A stretch of 64,000 nucleotides of DNA from Camellia lanceoleosa (lineage: Eukaryota; Streptophyta; Magnoliopsida; Ericales; Theaceae). The notes beneath the pieces were generated by a model. It worked only from the letters and a program-made list of their open reading frames with translations. It did not search any database and was not told the origin of the DNA. Shown in pieces: positions 1 through 12,548 of the stretch. Location of the stretch: contig CM045761.1 of NCBI GenBank assembly GCA_025200525.1, positions 100,230,182 through 100,294,181 of the forward strand, given 5' to 3'. The first letter of the stretch is position 1; the number at the start of each line of letters is the position of its first letter. The position numbers and the translations under genes are program-made.

Positions 1-1730
1 TATTCAATGGACATAAACCAAAAGGGTAGACCTCAATCATGCCCAAATCAGTGGCCATTGGTGATGAAATGAAGGCACATAAAGCAAGGCATGCATGCAC
101 AATGCATTGGCCATCAAAGAGGCCAAAGAGCATAACTCTCAAGAGTGCTTAATGAGTGACAGAAGTGGAAGTGTAACAACACTAAGTGCACTAAAATGAA
201 GCAAGAAATAATGCCAAATCATTCAAACAACATAAGTAAAGCATGCTAGGGTCTTGAGGCATGAAAGCTAGCAAAAAGCAACACAAATGAGACATGCAAT
301 ACATGGCACAAATGCATGAACTAAGCATGGATAGAGCTCAAGTAGGTCAAAACAAGGACCAAAACATGCTGAGATAAGGGCCCAAAGGCCTAGGCATGCA
401 AGCATACGAGCTAAGCCATAAGCTAGGCAAACATGGACAATACTTAGAGGCATTCAAAGCATGAATGAAGTAGGAACAAAAGCATGCTATAAGCTCTGAA
501 ATGTCATGTTAGATGATGCTAAATCATGTACACAACACAAATGAAGCATGCAATGGTGCTCAAAGCTTGAAGCAAGCAAGAGCACTTGTACTACAAGTAT
601 ACAAAACATGAAGCATGTGACCAAGGCAACCCAAAACAGTCCTAGAACATGTTAAAATGAGTCTAAAACATGCGTGGAATGAGGCCAAAACATGCTAGCA
701 TGAGGGGCATGAGACATGATACATACAAGGCAAATAAGGTGGATTACACTACACCTATTAAGACCAAGCATGGGATGACTTAAGCAATAAAAATCATAGT
801 TATATCATGGCATAATAACCCCAAAAAAACCATTGAAATGGTGGCTCGCAAGCTATGGCATGAAGGCATACGCAACGGTTCATGTTAAAGCATAAAAGGG
901 CAAACCCTCCAACGCATTGAATGAGTAACAAATGTGAATGCATGGCCATGAAACATGGACTGAAATCATATAACAAGTGATGCCAAATCATTGAAATAAG
1001 CCAAGTAATGCATGCTAGAGGATTCAATACACAAAGCTAACAAGCTAGATTAAACCAATGCTATACAAAGCAAGTCATGCATGACCAATACAATACAAAT
1101 CAGACCTTAAACATGCTCAAACATGAACAAAGTCTTCTTTAAGCTAAGCCAAAAGCATGCTAAAATGGCATGTTACAACATGATGCATGTTAGGCTATTT
1201 CATGGGATTGCACTACAAGTGCATAGAGCATGCAAAGGCTAACCAAACCCTAACAAAGGTATGACATGGCAAAACATCACCAAAAACATGCTGAAATGGA
1301 AAGAAAACAAGCTAGAATGGCATGCTACTTCATGAAACATACAAAGCTAGTTTAAGGGATTTACACTACAAGTGTATTAGGCATGCAAAAACCAACCAAA
1401 CCAACCCAAAATAGATCTAAGGCATGTTAAAAAAACACCAAAAACCCACTGAGATGGCTCCAAAACAAGCTAGAAAGACATGCTCAAACATGAGGCATAC
1501 AAGACTAGATTGTGTGATTTACACTACAAGTGTATTAACCATGCATGGAGTGACCAAAGCAAGCAAAAACAGTAGTATGCCTCAACAAAATAACCACAAA
1601 TACAAGCTAAGATATGGTCAACATACACTTAATAAAGATGCTCAAACATGAGGCATATTAAGGCATGTATTGAAGATGCAAGGAGAGAGGATGGCCTTCC
1701 CCTTCTTGGGAACTTAAAACACCATCCCCA

Positions 1731-1758
1731 CCACTGAAATCCCTTTGGATTTCAGTGG
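1731..1758 (-). repeat. Conserved LTR hairpin (covarying with 18685-18712)
   Basis: A perfect 12-bp inverted repeat, arms CCACTGAAATCC and GGATTTCAGTGG, around a 4-nt loop. The equivalent place in the 17695 LTR has arms CCACTGAAAACC and GGTTTTCAGTGG. One stem pair differs (A:T versus T:A) while pairing is kept. Confidence 0.75.
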
Positions 1759-2296
1759 TGAGAAGGCCAAAACAAAGTGGTCCCGAAGCTCACAAAAAAG
1801 GCTAAAAAACAAGGCCAAACAAGGCCTAAGAGGAGGTAAACAACCCCAAACACAAAAGTGATCTTAAACAAAGATCAAAAGCATGCAAAAATAGAACTTT
1901 TATCAGTTATAAGTCAAGCTTAAAATAGCATGAAAGATAGGCTAAAAGCTTAAGCAAGAAAGGGGGATTTAAAGGTCAGAAGCTCACCCTTAAAGACCCT
2001 CTTTATAACTGCAACTCCAGCAGGTTTTTCAAGCTCAAAACAACCCAAGAACACCAAAATCAGCCCCTAAGCACCTCAGTAGCAAAAGAATGGTGTTTGA
2101 GTGTGTGTTTGTGTGTTAAAGTAAGACAAATCTACACTTTAAGGCATGAAAATGAAGCAAACAAGGCAATATAGATACAACACTATATCTATCATCTTCC
2201 CTCAGATTTTCTGAACTTGGAGGAGGGAGGAGGAGCCTCCCTCTTATAGAAGAGGAAAGCCAAAGCTTCTTGGAGAAGCTAAGCTTGAATGCCATC

Positions 2297-2318
2297 CCTC
2301 CATACACGTGTATGGAGG
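2297..2318 (-). promoter_or_regulatory. LTR promoter palindrome with central G-box
   Basis: A perfect 22-bp palindrome, half-site CCTCCATACAC, centred on the G-box CACGTG. The same palindrome stands upstream of the TATA box in the 17695 LTR. Here a TATA-like CTCTTATAGAAGAGG lies downstream on the minus strand (about 2240-2255). Its role as a transcription factor site is inferred. Confidence 0.6.
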
Positions 2319-3169
2319 ATGGCTCAAATGCTCTCCAACTGTGTCAGCTGTCCCAAAATATCTCCAAAAAGGTGTCAAAAAGCAGCCGACCACTTGAAGT
2401 GGTCGCCCTGCTAGTTTAAGTGGTTGGCCGACCAGTTTAAGTGGTCAACCAGAGCAAAAACTGGTCGGCCATAGGTGGGAGAGGTCAACACACTAAATGC
2501 AAGGTGGTGGTGTGGTGGCCGACCAGAAAAGATGGTCCAAGGACCAAGAAAGCCTGTTATCTGACAAAAAAACTAGCTAGAAAAAGGAAAAGTGGTCACC
2601 AAGGAGAAATACTGGTCTCCCACCCTTGTACCATCTTCCAAACAAGGAAAACAAGGTTTGTACCAAAAACAAACCAAAGCGAATGCAAGACGAGAAATCG
2701 AGAGGCGAAACACGCGGCCAAAAGCCCCGAAAACTAGCTAACGAGCATCAAAAGTGGTATACAACCACAAAAGTGGTCTCCCGGACCACAGTGTTCCTTT
2801 AGGCAGAGGCAACAAGGTGTGGTTCAAAAACCACGCCAAACGGAGAATGTTATGTGGTCCTGAGACAAGGCGCGCGGCCAAAGGCTCCAAAAATCGAAAA
2901 CTAGTCTCCAAACGGGAAAAGTGGCCTACGACCGCGAAAAGTAGTCTATGACCACAGAGAGATGGTCTACAAGACCACTCCCTCCCTTCAGGAAGGGAAA
3001 ACAAGACTTGGTCCGCAAACCGAGCCAAAGCACAAAAAGTTCCGAGGCCCGGAGGCAAGGCTCTCAGCCAAAACTCCGAAACCTAAGAACGAGCACAACA
3101 TGCACCATCACCGAGCGCTCAATCGATGACGTCTGAGTCTTAAGGTCAGTCAAAAATGGGGTGTCTACA

Positions 3170-4684
3170 GATAGCCATATGTTCTCGAAAGTTTCTACAA
3201 TGCCATCATCAGGGTAAAATTCTTCAACACCTAACATGAAACGCCATGAGTTTGGAATGCCCAGTAAACTCATACACACCTCGTCCCTTTTTTTTCCAAT
3301 CCAATACACAATCACAATTAAAATAACCAATGAAGCATGATATCTAAATCAATAGATAAAAGGGTTAGAATTTCAAGTGTTAGTAAACTAGAAATCCCCC
3401 AAAGAGATTTTATCTTCCCAACCACAAGAACTGGACTCAAATTATTCAGTACTGCCTCTTTTGTTGCTTTGCAAACCTTACTCCGAATGCCTGCAATGAT
3501 TACTTCTCGCGTAACGCCAACTGAGGAATTGAAAAGAGACGGTAAAACATGGGTCAACGCCCAAAACCTCCCCAACCTTATAACACCAATATCAAAAATC
3601 ACCTAGGGTCTGAATATAATTGATTTGTTCAAGAGTTTTGAAATGAATCACTTGTGCAAGACTTAATTCTCAAATAGGGAACACATTCCACCAATCAATA
3701 CTTGAAATTAACATGTCATTATCTCATAAAATTTACTTTAGTGATTGAAATCCCAACACCACCCATTTTTAGTTTCCCGTTGAGTTAAGTATGTTATGTC
3801 TGAGTAGAACAAGCTATTGAAATAACAAATACGACACAAGTATAAACATTTCAAGACATAAATTCAAGGAAATACAGTTACAAACATACATAGATGGTAT
3901 ACTAAGGCTTGATTAAACAATAGGAGGCACATCCAATCAACTAAGAGTATGAAGCTATTAAAAGTAACAAATGTCTAGATTCGAATCACTTTAAAGATAA
4001 CTATCAAAGTGGTACTGCTAATGGTTCTTAAAGCTTGGCCTTAAAAGGGTTTGAAGACAATTTTGTCTAGTTTCAAAATCAATTTACAGAAGTGGAATAG
4101 CCTTTCTAGATTTTTAGTTGTTAATAAAATACTCCAGCTTTGCCCAGATTCATCGGCAGTTACGAAAATCGATTTTTCTCTCAACCCACTCATTCATTTT
4201 CACTTAAACCAATTTTTACTTGAAATTTAACACTTTAAGGAATATTTTGATTTTAAAATGAGCCCAAGGGAAGTTTTCTTTATTTTTTTAGAATTTTTGA
4301 AAGTTGGCTAAAAATATCGGTTCTTCGTGCTCAAAATTTAAAATAAAAGAGTTATAAGAAAAAGAGTCAACCATGGCTAATTCTACACTTCTAATATGTT
4401 AAAAACATGCCAAATAATATATTAATAACTCAGATTTTTAGTTTGAAGAAGTTTCTTTTATATGATGCACTAAATAGGTTAGAACTTGATGAATTACTTG
4501 AACACAATTTGAACAAAAGCAAGGGTACTCATCAATACTTAATCACATTGTAATGAATACAAGAGAACTATCTATAAGAATATGAAATCTACATTCTAGT
4601 CACATAATATCTTGTATTTGGTAGAGAAAAGAAATAATAGAGTGGTGTGTGGCTTACTTGTTACTAGGTTGCTAAGATTGGACA

Positions 4685-4687
<3 letters not shown>
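3170..4687. other. Unassigned sequence between LTRs
   Basis: No gene is recognised. Opposed short open frames lie at 3064-3330 (minus), 3318-3602 (minus) and 3337-3606 (plus). They have no known motif, although the minus reading at 3180-3290 (SLLGIPNSWRFMLGVEEFYP) looks less random than the rest. From about 3600 the sequence is AT-rich and may be the rest of the decayed gypsy LTR whose recognisable part starts near 4688. No target duplication was found to fix that LTR's left end. Confidence 0.4.

Positions 4688-4729
<42 letters not shown>
4688..4729. repeat. (CT)n microsatellite
   Basis: About 21 uninterrupted CT units, followed by further CT-rich sequence. It lies in the LTR of the decayed gypsy element. 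The sister LTR near 10800 is CT-rich at the same point. Confidence 0.95.
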
Positions 4730-4732
<3 letters not shown>

Positions 4733-5529
4733 CCTCCTTCCTCCCAAGCTCACACCTTGCTCTCCTCTCTCTCCCTTAGCTATGTGTGTTGGTGTGTGTT
4801 CGAGTGTGCAAAATATGTAAGGGGGTGGTTCTATTTATAGGAAAAAGTGATGAAAGGTCTAAAGTGCCTTTGGTTGGAATTGAATGGAAAGAATTTGTAT
4901 TTAGTTGAAAGGCAATGAAATGAAGGTTGATTAAGAGGTTTAAGTGTTGTTTAAATCACGATCTAGTTATAGTTTGGTTAAAGTAGAATTAGATTGATAG
5001 CTAGTACAAGACAAGTGTCCATGATTTTGGGTCCAAGTCAATAATTCTTCCTTAAATTATTGAATCATGCTTTCAAAGCACACCACAAGAATCCTCCAAG
5101 GGGTGTACAAGGGAATTTGAGGGTTTTTCATATTCTTTTTGTACAAATACATCTTAAAATTACCTACCCAAAAGTACATCTTAAAATATTATAGATATAT
5201 GTGGAAAATGATTTTTATAATGAAGTGTACTTATATATATAATGTAATGAAATTGAGGCTGAAGTGCAATATTAATAAAGTGTGAGGGCATGGGCTAAAT
5301 TTATAAAATAAAATACCTATTTCAAGTATATAATTAATTAAAATAAAGATAAGAAAGATAATTCAGATTGTGCTATTTTGCTTTGGAATTAAAAGCGAAT
5401 AATCGAGCGAAAATGGCGATAACCGGAAACAAAGGTTTAATTTGCGAATAAATGAGAAACTAAGAAATTTATTATAATAATTCAAAATTCGGGGCTTTAA
5501 TAAGGTTTACAAAAGTTAGGGGCCTCACA
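4730..5529 (-). mobile_element. 3' LTR of decayed gypsy element, minus strand
   Basis: This is homologous along its length to 10791-11633: shared GTGTGTTGGTGTGTGTT, TTCTATTTATAGGA and the terminal AGGGGCCTCACA. The LTR starts TGTGAGGCCCC on the minus strand at 5529. A minus-strand TATA box (TATAAATA) lies at 4832-4839, with its counterpart at 10939-10946. Next to the LTR is a purine-rich minus-strand stretch that would serve as polypurine tract. The two LTRs differ at many positions and by indels, so the element is old. The left end is not resolved. Confidence 0.7.
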
Positions 5530-5559
5530 ACGTATCCCTCTTAAACAAATTTTGTCCTC

Positions 5560-7601
5560 GAAAAAAAACTATGCAACACCTTCAAAAAATTATGGATTGT
5601 TGGCCCTCATCATGTCCTCGCGTTCCCAACTTGATTCCTCAATCCCACAATGATGCCAGAGCACCCTTACTAGTGGGATCTCTTTGCCCCTCAGATTCTT
5701 CTCTCTCATGTCCTGAATTTCCACTAGCATTTCTTCAAAAGTGGCAACCTCATCCAATTTGATCTATTCCTAGTTGACAATGTGGGAAGGGTTGGAAAAG
5801 TACTTTTAAAGCATCAATATGTAGAAAACATCATGTATGCTGGTTAGTTGTGGGGGTAAGGCCAAACGGTATGCAACTTCTCCAACCCTCTATATGATTT
5901 CGAAAGGCCTAATGTATCGTGGAGAAAGTTTCCTTCTAATTCCAAAACGTATGATTCCTTGACATGGTTGTATTTTCAAGAATACATGATTCCCAATTTC
6001 AAACGTCAAAGGTCTCATTATTCTATTAGTGTAGCTTTTCTGTCTATCTTGTGGTGCCTTGAGTCTTTGTCGGATAAGTTTTACCTTCTTGGTAGTTTCT
6101 TTGATAACTTCTGACACTGGTCTGGAAATTATTATTGTAAGCACACTCTACCAATGGCATATGGCGTTCCCAACTGCCCTTGAAATCCATTACACATGCT
6201 CTTAACATATCTTCTAGGGTCTAAATGGTGCGTTTAGATTGACCATTTGTCTAGGGATAAAAAGCGGTACTGAAGCATAATTCTGTCCCTCGTGCCTTTT
6301 ATAGACTTTTCCAAATTCGTGAAGTGAAATGTGGATTGCGATCGAAGGCGATCGATACTGGTATTCTGTGCAATCATACTTCTAATGTGTCCGTGATCCA
6401 GTAGGGTAGAAAGTGGCAATTTTAGTCAATCGATCCACAATAACCCAGATGGCATCATGTCCTTTCGGAGTTCTTGGTCCATGGTCACATGTTCTTATTT
6501 CCACTCAGTGATGGGCAATGACTGAAGCATTCCACCCTATTCCTAGTGCTCTACTTTCACTTGTTGATATGTAAAACATCTGGCCACAAACTAGGTCATG
6601 TTCTTCTTCATTCCGCTCCACTAGTATTACCGTTTCAGATCTTGGTACATCTTGGTCCCTCTTGGGTGTATCGTGAAAGCTAAATGATGAAATTCCTTAA
6701 GAGTCGTCTTCCTAAGTGACTCATCTTCTGGCACAAACATCCTGTTTCGAAATCTTAAACTCACATCAAGCTGGATTGTCCAGTCAGCCATCGATTCCCT
6801 GAATTCTAGCCAAGTCTTAATAAAAGTTACTTCTTGATCATGTTTCTATGCTTTCGCAACCTCACTTAATAATTTACGTATAGTGATTTGGGCTCCGAGG
6901 TATGCCTTCCCATCTTGGACTTTCATTTGAACTCCAAACTCGTTGAGCATCCTAACTATATTCCATTTCTTTACTGCCACACTGGTAACCACTACTATAC
7001 TCTTACAGCTTAATGAGTCCACCACTACATTGGCCTTACCAGGGTGGTAGAAGAGAGTAAATTGGCAATCTTCTAGATACTCCATCCATCGCCTCTACCT
7101 AATGTTCAACTCTTTCTGTGTGAATAGGTACTGCAAACTCTTATGATCCATGAATATCTCAAATTGCTCACCATACAAATAGTGACGCCATTGCTTTAAT
7201 GCAAAAACTATGGCAATTAATTCCAAATCCTGAGTTGGGTAGTTTAACTCGTGTGACTTTAGTTATCTAGAACCATAAGCCACTACCTTCCCATTCTGCA
7301 TAAAGACACATCGTAAACCTTCTTTAGATACATCACAATACACAGTGTATTCTACATCCCTATCTAGAATGATCAATATCAGCGCACTGGTAAATTGAGT
7401 ATTTAGTTCTTGAAAAGACCGTTCACATGCCTCATTCCAATCATACTTCACTCCCTTCTGAGTTAGTTGGGTTAATGGCTTAGCAAGTTTAGAGAAATCT
7501 TGGATGAACCTTTAATTGTAGCCAGCCAACCCTAAGAAACTAAGGATTTCAAATATCGTCGTTGCTTACTTCCAATCCAACACAACTTCTACTTTGGATG
7601 G
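5560..7601 (-). pseudogene. Decayed gypsy pol: RT tail, RNase H, integrase
   Basis: Pol fragments are read on the minus strand. The end of reverse transcriptase leads into an RNase H with DVEYTVYCDVSKEGL and GKVVAYGSR (7263-7451), then the RNase H end with the YHPGKANVVVDSLS signature (6846-7085), then the integrase C-terminus with RQKSY, FEIGNHVFLK and LSPRYIRPFEII (5890-6144). Frameshifts and stops separate these pieces and the integrase core is barely readable. Motif order and the HPGKAN and VFLK signatures fit a chromovirus-type Ty3/gypsy element. The gene continues across the solo LTR into 10700-10790. It is not functional. Confidence 0.8.
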
Positions 7602-10600
7602 TGTAGACACCCCATTTTGACCAGCCCTATGACTTGGGCACTTTGTTTTGACCACCCTCACCAAAAAAATCAAATTGAAATTTTAATCCCAAACCTCACC
7701 TATTTTGGCCAAATTAGTTTATATCATATAGTTTATTACTTTGTAGTATTTTATAATTTTATATGTTTTTATATAATTTGATGTATGTGTATATATTTTG
7801 AGGTGGTGTATTTTAGAAATAAAAAATAACAAAAACAAAACAAAAAAAAAAGAAAAATAGAAAATAAAAAAAAGAAAAAGAAAAGAAATTGAATTCAATT
7901 TATATACATGTATATGTTTATATATTAAAATATAGATAGAATATATTATGATGAGGTTTTGGGTGGGAAAAATGAAAAATTATTTTAAGAGATAGTGGGT
8001 GGTTCATGTGAGTGGTCTCGTGGGTGATAAGAAAAGAGGGAGTGGCCTCGTGGGTGAGGAAACAAGAATCGAGGGATAATATTTTTTAGAGAGAAAAAAG
8101 GGGTAGCCAGGGAGCATTTGTTGAAAAACAAAGAGGAGAGTAAGAAAAAGAGGGAGTGGGTGATATAAAAAAAAGAAAAGAAAAGAGAATCAACATAAGG
8201 GGCTAGTGGGCTACTGGGGGGATCTGAAATAAAAAAAGAAAAAGAGAACAATACACAGACATACACGGCCTCTCTCTCTCTAGAAGAGGAGACCCAACAC
8301 CACTCAAAGGGGAGGGCAGACACACACTAATCCATGGACACACACTCCATGCACACACAGAACAACAGACACCAACTCAAAACACCTTGACACACAATAC
8401 CCAAACTCATCTCTCTTCTCTCTCTAACATTCCTCTCTTTCATGGATACACACCCAACCATACATAACTCATGGATCACACACAGACCACAAACAGCACA
8501 CAGAGACACATGCATCTTCTCTCTCTCTAATTTGATACTCAACATACACTAATCTGTCTCTTCTCTCGGGGCTGGTTGTCTTCACACATCACGCACATCA
8601 CACACAACACACAACACACACGGCACACACCCAACACCACACTCATACACACCTAACGTAGCACACTGGTACACACACGAGCACACACTCAACACACACA
8701 CAGCAGACACACACAACACACACACAGCAGACACACACAACACACACACAACAGACACACACAACACACACGGCACACACCCAACACCACACTCATACAC
8801 ACGGCACATGCATACACAGGCACACGCAGCAGTAAGACACCTAGATACAAGTATACACACATGCACGGGTTCTCTCTCTCTCTCTCTGGTGTTTGGTGCT
8901 GAGCAGTGTTGGTCGATACAGTCACTGTGTTCTCTGGGTTTACTCCTTCTCTGCTGGTGCTGGGTTCTCCAACTCAGATGCCAATGGTGGGTGGTTGTTT
9001 GGTGAGGAAGTTGAGCATGGGAAATTCACCCACGTTGAGCAGAATTACCACCTACAAAGTTGTTTTCTATCACGCGGGATGATGATAGGATTTGATAGGA
9101 TTTGTGAGTTATTCTAAAGTGGGTGTGAGTTGAGAGGTAAAGCTTTGAGATTAAAGAAGTTTTGAGGCTAAAGAAACTGTTTTGTTTGAGCATCTTGGTC
9201 TTGGGATCACATGCTTTTGTATCAAGCATGTAGGTCTAGTTGGACTGCCGTGGGTTTAGTTTTGTTTACATGGGCTGAAGTTTGTGCATATTATTATAAT
9301 ATATGTTGTGAAGTTGCAAATAGGGTGAATGGCCCACGGTAATTTTGTTAAAACAATGGGCTTATATTGAGTTTGCTAAGTGAATGCACATGGGCTGGTT
9401 ATATGAATTTGGGCAAATTCTTTGTTAGTGCCACGTGTTGAAATTATAAAATCATTTGAGGTCATGTGTTGATGCTGATGAGGTGGGGCCCTCCATTGAA
9501 GACGAGTACATGGGCTGGATTGGATTGAAGACACACGGATCTTTGACAATTGATGAGTGGTAGGAGGTTTTAAAACTTTTATTTTGATTTTGAGTGTTTT
9601 GTGAGGTTTCATTTTATTTTTCTCTCCTCTCTCCCTCATTTGGATTTGTAATAATTCAGGTGTTGTAATAATTCCCTCACCCCGCTTCTTTCTATCCCAT
9701 TCTTTAATCACTTTCCCTAACTGTATATATGTATATATTTGACATGTCATGCATATCCATGCTTTGCATCCATGTTTCATGCATTAAGATTTGGCTAAAT
9801 GTGCATCTTTATGTTTTAATTGATTATCACATGATTATATGCGCTATCACATGCAATGTTTCACATGTCATATCTTAGAAGACGGATCTTTAGCTGCATC
9901 TCGTGAGTGAATTGCATTAGGAATTTGTATATAAGATCATGCATATTTTTCTAACTTTGTTTTGTAGTTGTTCGAGGGACGTCGGTCAATCTGTGAGTTT
10001 TTATGCTTTAGCATCCCATCTGTGTGTGTTTTTCTTGCTATGTGTTAGCATTTTACCATGAGGCTACTTGTTTACTTGATATAACTGTATGAATGCCTGT
10101 GGATGAAGGCTTGTTGTTTGAATTGGAATAATTCAATAAATGTACGTTTTAAGCCTACTTTGTAGTGGCAAATTCACAAACTTTAAGCCCATTTTGTCAA
10201 GTGGCAAATTCAAACCCTTTTCGAAAAACAAACATGAAATTGAATCGTTCCAATTTGAGCAAACTAGTCTATACTTGTATGCTTCACATAGTAAATTTTA
10301 GGATTTATTCAATAATCAGAACATGAACATATAAAGAAAATAAAAAAGTCATATCATGGTTTAGTAGAGGCCGATCTTTTGATCGGGTGAGCGGGGGTGC
10401 TCATTATTGACCTTCCCCTCTCATACCTAAGGTTCCGAGCCAAGCATCCTTGGTTACGACGAACAGTGGCCTTGGCACTGGGTCATGGGTTTCCTAATTT
10501 CCCAAAATATTAGGTAGCGACTATGAGATCTGATGACGCAGTCCATTTTTGACAAAATTGCAATAAAATGGATTTTTAATAAAAGTTGCCAAATTTGGAC

Positions 10601-10699
10601 TCTCATCTACGTTTCACATTGCACTCGTGAGGCTAGATCAAAGAGATCTCGGGAGTCCGAACTGTTTAATGCCCGTGAGTACCCCTCAAGCATGTTACA
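7602..10699 (+). mobile_element. Ogre-like solo LTR inserted in RT gene
   Basis: It starts TGTAGACACCCCATTTTGAC and ends CATGTTACA. It is flanked on both sides by GATGG (7597-7601 and 10700-10704), a perfect 5-bp target duplication. Removing it rejoins the interrupted minus-strand RT frame. The 3' third (about 9985-10640) aligns with the 17695 LTR: TTTATGCTTTAGCATCC, ACCATGAGGCTA, GATATAACTGT, TAGTAGAGGCCGATCT. It is therefore a distant relative of the same family. No internal region is present, which fits recombination between two LTRs. It has no credible genes. It contains CT runs near 8270 and 8870 and a CA-rich array. Confidence 0.9.
8585..8830. repeat. CA-rich tandem repeat array
   Basis: Imperfect repeats of ACACACAACACACACACAGCAG type inside the solo LTR. 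They produce artefactual Cys/Val-rich open frames on the minus strand. Confidence 0.85.
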
Positions 10700-10790
10700 G
10701 ATGGATGTACTGCTATTCCATCTTCTGACACCACATGTCCTAAAAATTTCACTTCCTTTAACCAAAATTCGCACTTACTTGCCTTAGTGT
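10700..10790 (-). pseudogene. RT fragment of decayed gypsy element
   Basis: The minus-strand reading carries a [24 protein letters not shown] motif. This is the RT region just before the RNase H, and it continues directly at 7601 once the solo LTR is removed. Upstream on the minus strand the sequence changes at once to LTR. The 5' part of RT, protease, gag, primer site and part of the 5' LTR have therefore been deleted. Confidence 0.8.
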
Positions 10791-11633
10791 ACAATTTCAC
10801 TTCTTCTTCTCTCTCTTTCTCTCACTTTTTTTTTTCTTCCTCATTCATCCCAAGCTCACAACTTGCTTTCCTCTCTTTCCCTCAATCGTGTGTGTGTTGG
10901 TGTGTGTTTGAGTGTGCAAAATATGCAAATGATGGTTCTATTTATAGGACAAAAGTGACGAGAGGTTTAAAGTGCCCTTATTTGGAATTGAATGGAAATA
11001 ATTTGTATTTTTTTGAAAGGTAATGAAATGGTGGTTGATGAAGATGTTTAAGTGTGGTTTAAATCATAATTTAGTTATAGTTTGGTTAAGGTAGAACTAG
11101 ATTGATAGCTGGTACAAGACAAGTCTCCACGATTTTGGGTCCAAGTCACAAATTCTTCCTCAAATTCTTGAATCATGCTTTCAAAGTACACTACAAGAAT
11201 CCTCCAAGAGGTGGCCGACCATATGCAAGGGAGTTTGAGGGTTTTTCACATTTTTTTTGAGTTGGGGGGGGGGGGGGTTACAAATACACCTTAAAATATT
11301 GTAGATATTTGTGGAAAAAGATTATTCTAGTAAGGTGTACTTGCATATATAAAGTAATGAAATTGAGACTAAAGTGCAATATTGATCAAGTGTGAGAGCA
11401 TGGACTAAATTTATAAATTAAAATACTTATTTCAAGAATGGAATTAATTAAGATAGAGATAGAAAAGATAATTCGGATTGTGTTATTTGGAATTAAAAGT
11501 GAATAATCGAGCAAAAATGGTAATAATCAAAAATTAGGGTTTAATTTGCGAGTAAACGAGGAACTAAGAACTTTATTATAATAATTCAAAAGTTGGGGCT
11601 CTAATAGGGTTTATAAAAGTTAGGGGCCTCACA
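10791..11633 (-). mobile_element. 5' LTR (truncated) of decayed gypsy element
   Basis: This is the counterpart of 4730-5529, ending at 11633 with GGGGCCTCACA (minus-strand start TGTGAGGCCCC). The minus-strand TATA box is at 10939-10946. It is joined directly to RT sequence near 10790, showing an internal deletion. A run of about 14 G lies near 11265. Confidence 0.75.
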
Positions 11634-11960
11634 TTCATCATCTTAGGGTTTGTGCTTTATCATCTTTGTCTTCATATTCTTTGTCAAAAAGACAGGATAG
11701 AGAGGCATGGATGATTTAGGGTTTGTTTGTGCCTCATCATCTTTGTTTTTGTCTTTTTCATCTTCAATTTCATGGAACGATTTAGGGTTTAGAATTTGAA
11801 GGGATATAAAAGCATGGATGATTTAGGGTTTGTTTGTGCTTCATCATCTTCGTCTCCATCTTCGATTTCATGAGTTTCGGGTTTCTCAAATGATTTAGGG
11901 TTTAGAATTTAGAGGGATAGATAGGCATGGATGATCTGTAGAGATGGGTTTCTCAGTTGA
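11634..11960. repeat. Degenerate direct repeats, GATTTAGGGTTT type
   Basis: Three or more imperfect copies of a unit containing GGATGATTTAGGGTTTG and CTTCATCATCTTTGTC occur (around 11700, 11820, 11890). No coding signal. It lies between the decayed gypsy element and the outer Tat element and may be old host sequence. Confidence 0.55.
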
Positions 11961-11982
11961 TTTCTTGGCTTTCGGGTTTCAA

Positions 11983-12212
11983 GCCTCGTTTGGGAATAAG
12001 CTAATTTAGTAACTTTTTAACTATTTGGCTAAAATATGAGCTAAAAAAAACTAGCATGTTTGGGATGACTTCTTGGCTTTTTACGAAAAGATGTACAAAA
12101 AATAGAGAGAAAAGTGAATCTTTGACTTTTTGGTATGAGTTGTTGGCTTTTTGACTTTTTTAGTAACTTTTTGGCTTTTTAGTTAAACTGGTCTATTGCC
12201 AAACGAGGCCTC
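11983..12212. mobile_element. Candidate MITE with short inverted ends
   Basis: About 230 bp bounded by GCCTCGTTTGG on the left and CCAAACGAGGC on the right, an 11-bp perfect inverted pair. The interior is AT-rich with repeats of GGCTTTTT and GTAACTTTT. No clear target duplication was found, so the class is open. Confidence 0.5.
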
Positions 12213-12543
12213 AATTGAATATTTAGGGTTTTAAGATTTCTTAGATATAGAGGCATGGATGTGGAGATAGAGAAAGAGCAAAATAGAGTGCTTCATGGTT
12301 GAAAAATAAAGGGAAGAAATAGAAGAGAATAGAGGGAAGATGAAAGACAAACAAATAGAGAGAATGGTCGAAAAACAAAGGAAAGAAAGAGAGGAAGAGA
12401 ATGACAAAGAGAGAATATGCAAGATGGTTTTAGATCCAACTCATCCAATGACTATAGATTATTGATGAAGGGAAAATTATTTCATGCCTTATGGGCATGA
12501 GCATTGATTTGGCGTTGCCACAAAATAATCCAAGACATTCATT
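12213..12543. other. Non-coding flank
   Basis: Purine-rich sequence up to the target site of the outer Tat element. No gene or RNA seen. Confidence 0.5.
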
Positions 12544-12548
12544 GTAAA

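Larger units (their letters stand above)
1..3169 (-). mobile_element. Ogre-like LTR, minus strand, cut by window edge
   Basis: Read on the minus strand this begins at 3169 with TGTAGACACCCCATTTTTGA, the same start as the LTRs at 17695 and 36593. It continues with matching blocks: the variant of ACTCGGTGATTGTCCATG, the G-box palindrome, the TATA region and the CCACTGAAA hairpin. It is longer and clearly diverged from the 17695 copy, so it is a separate insertion of the same family. The body is full of degenerate GCATGC-containing repeats and recurring ACACTACAAGTGT (for example near 1367 and 1522). No coding region is credible. The right flank starts GATAG; the other end and any internal region lie outside the window, so solo LTR and full element cannot be told apart. 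Confidence 0.85.

Noticed and set aside
8582..8925. Cys/Val-rich minus-strand frames
   Set aside because: Translation of CA-rich microsatellite repeats in a solo LTR.
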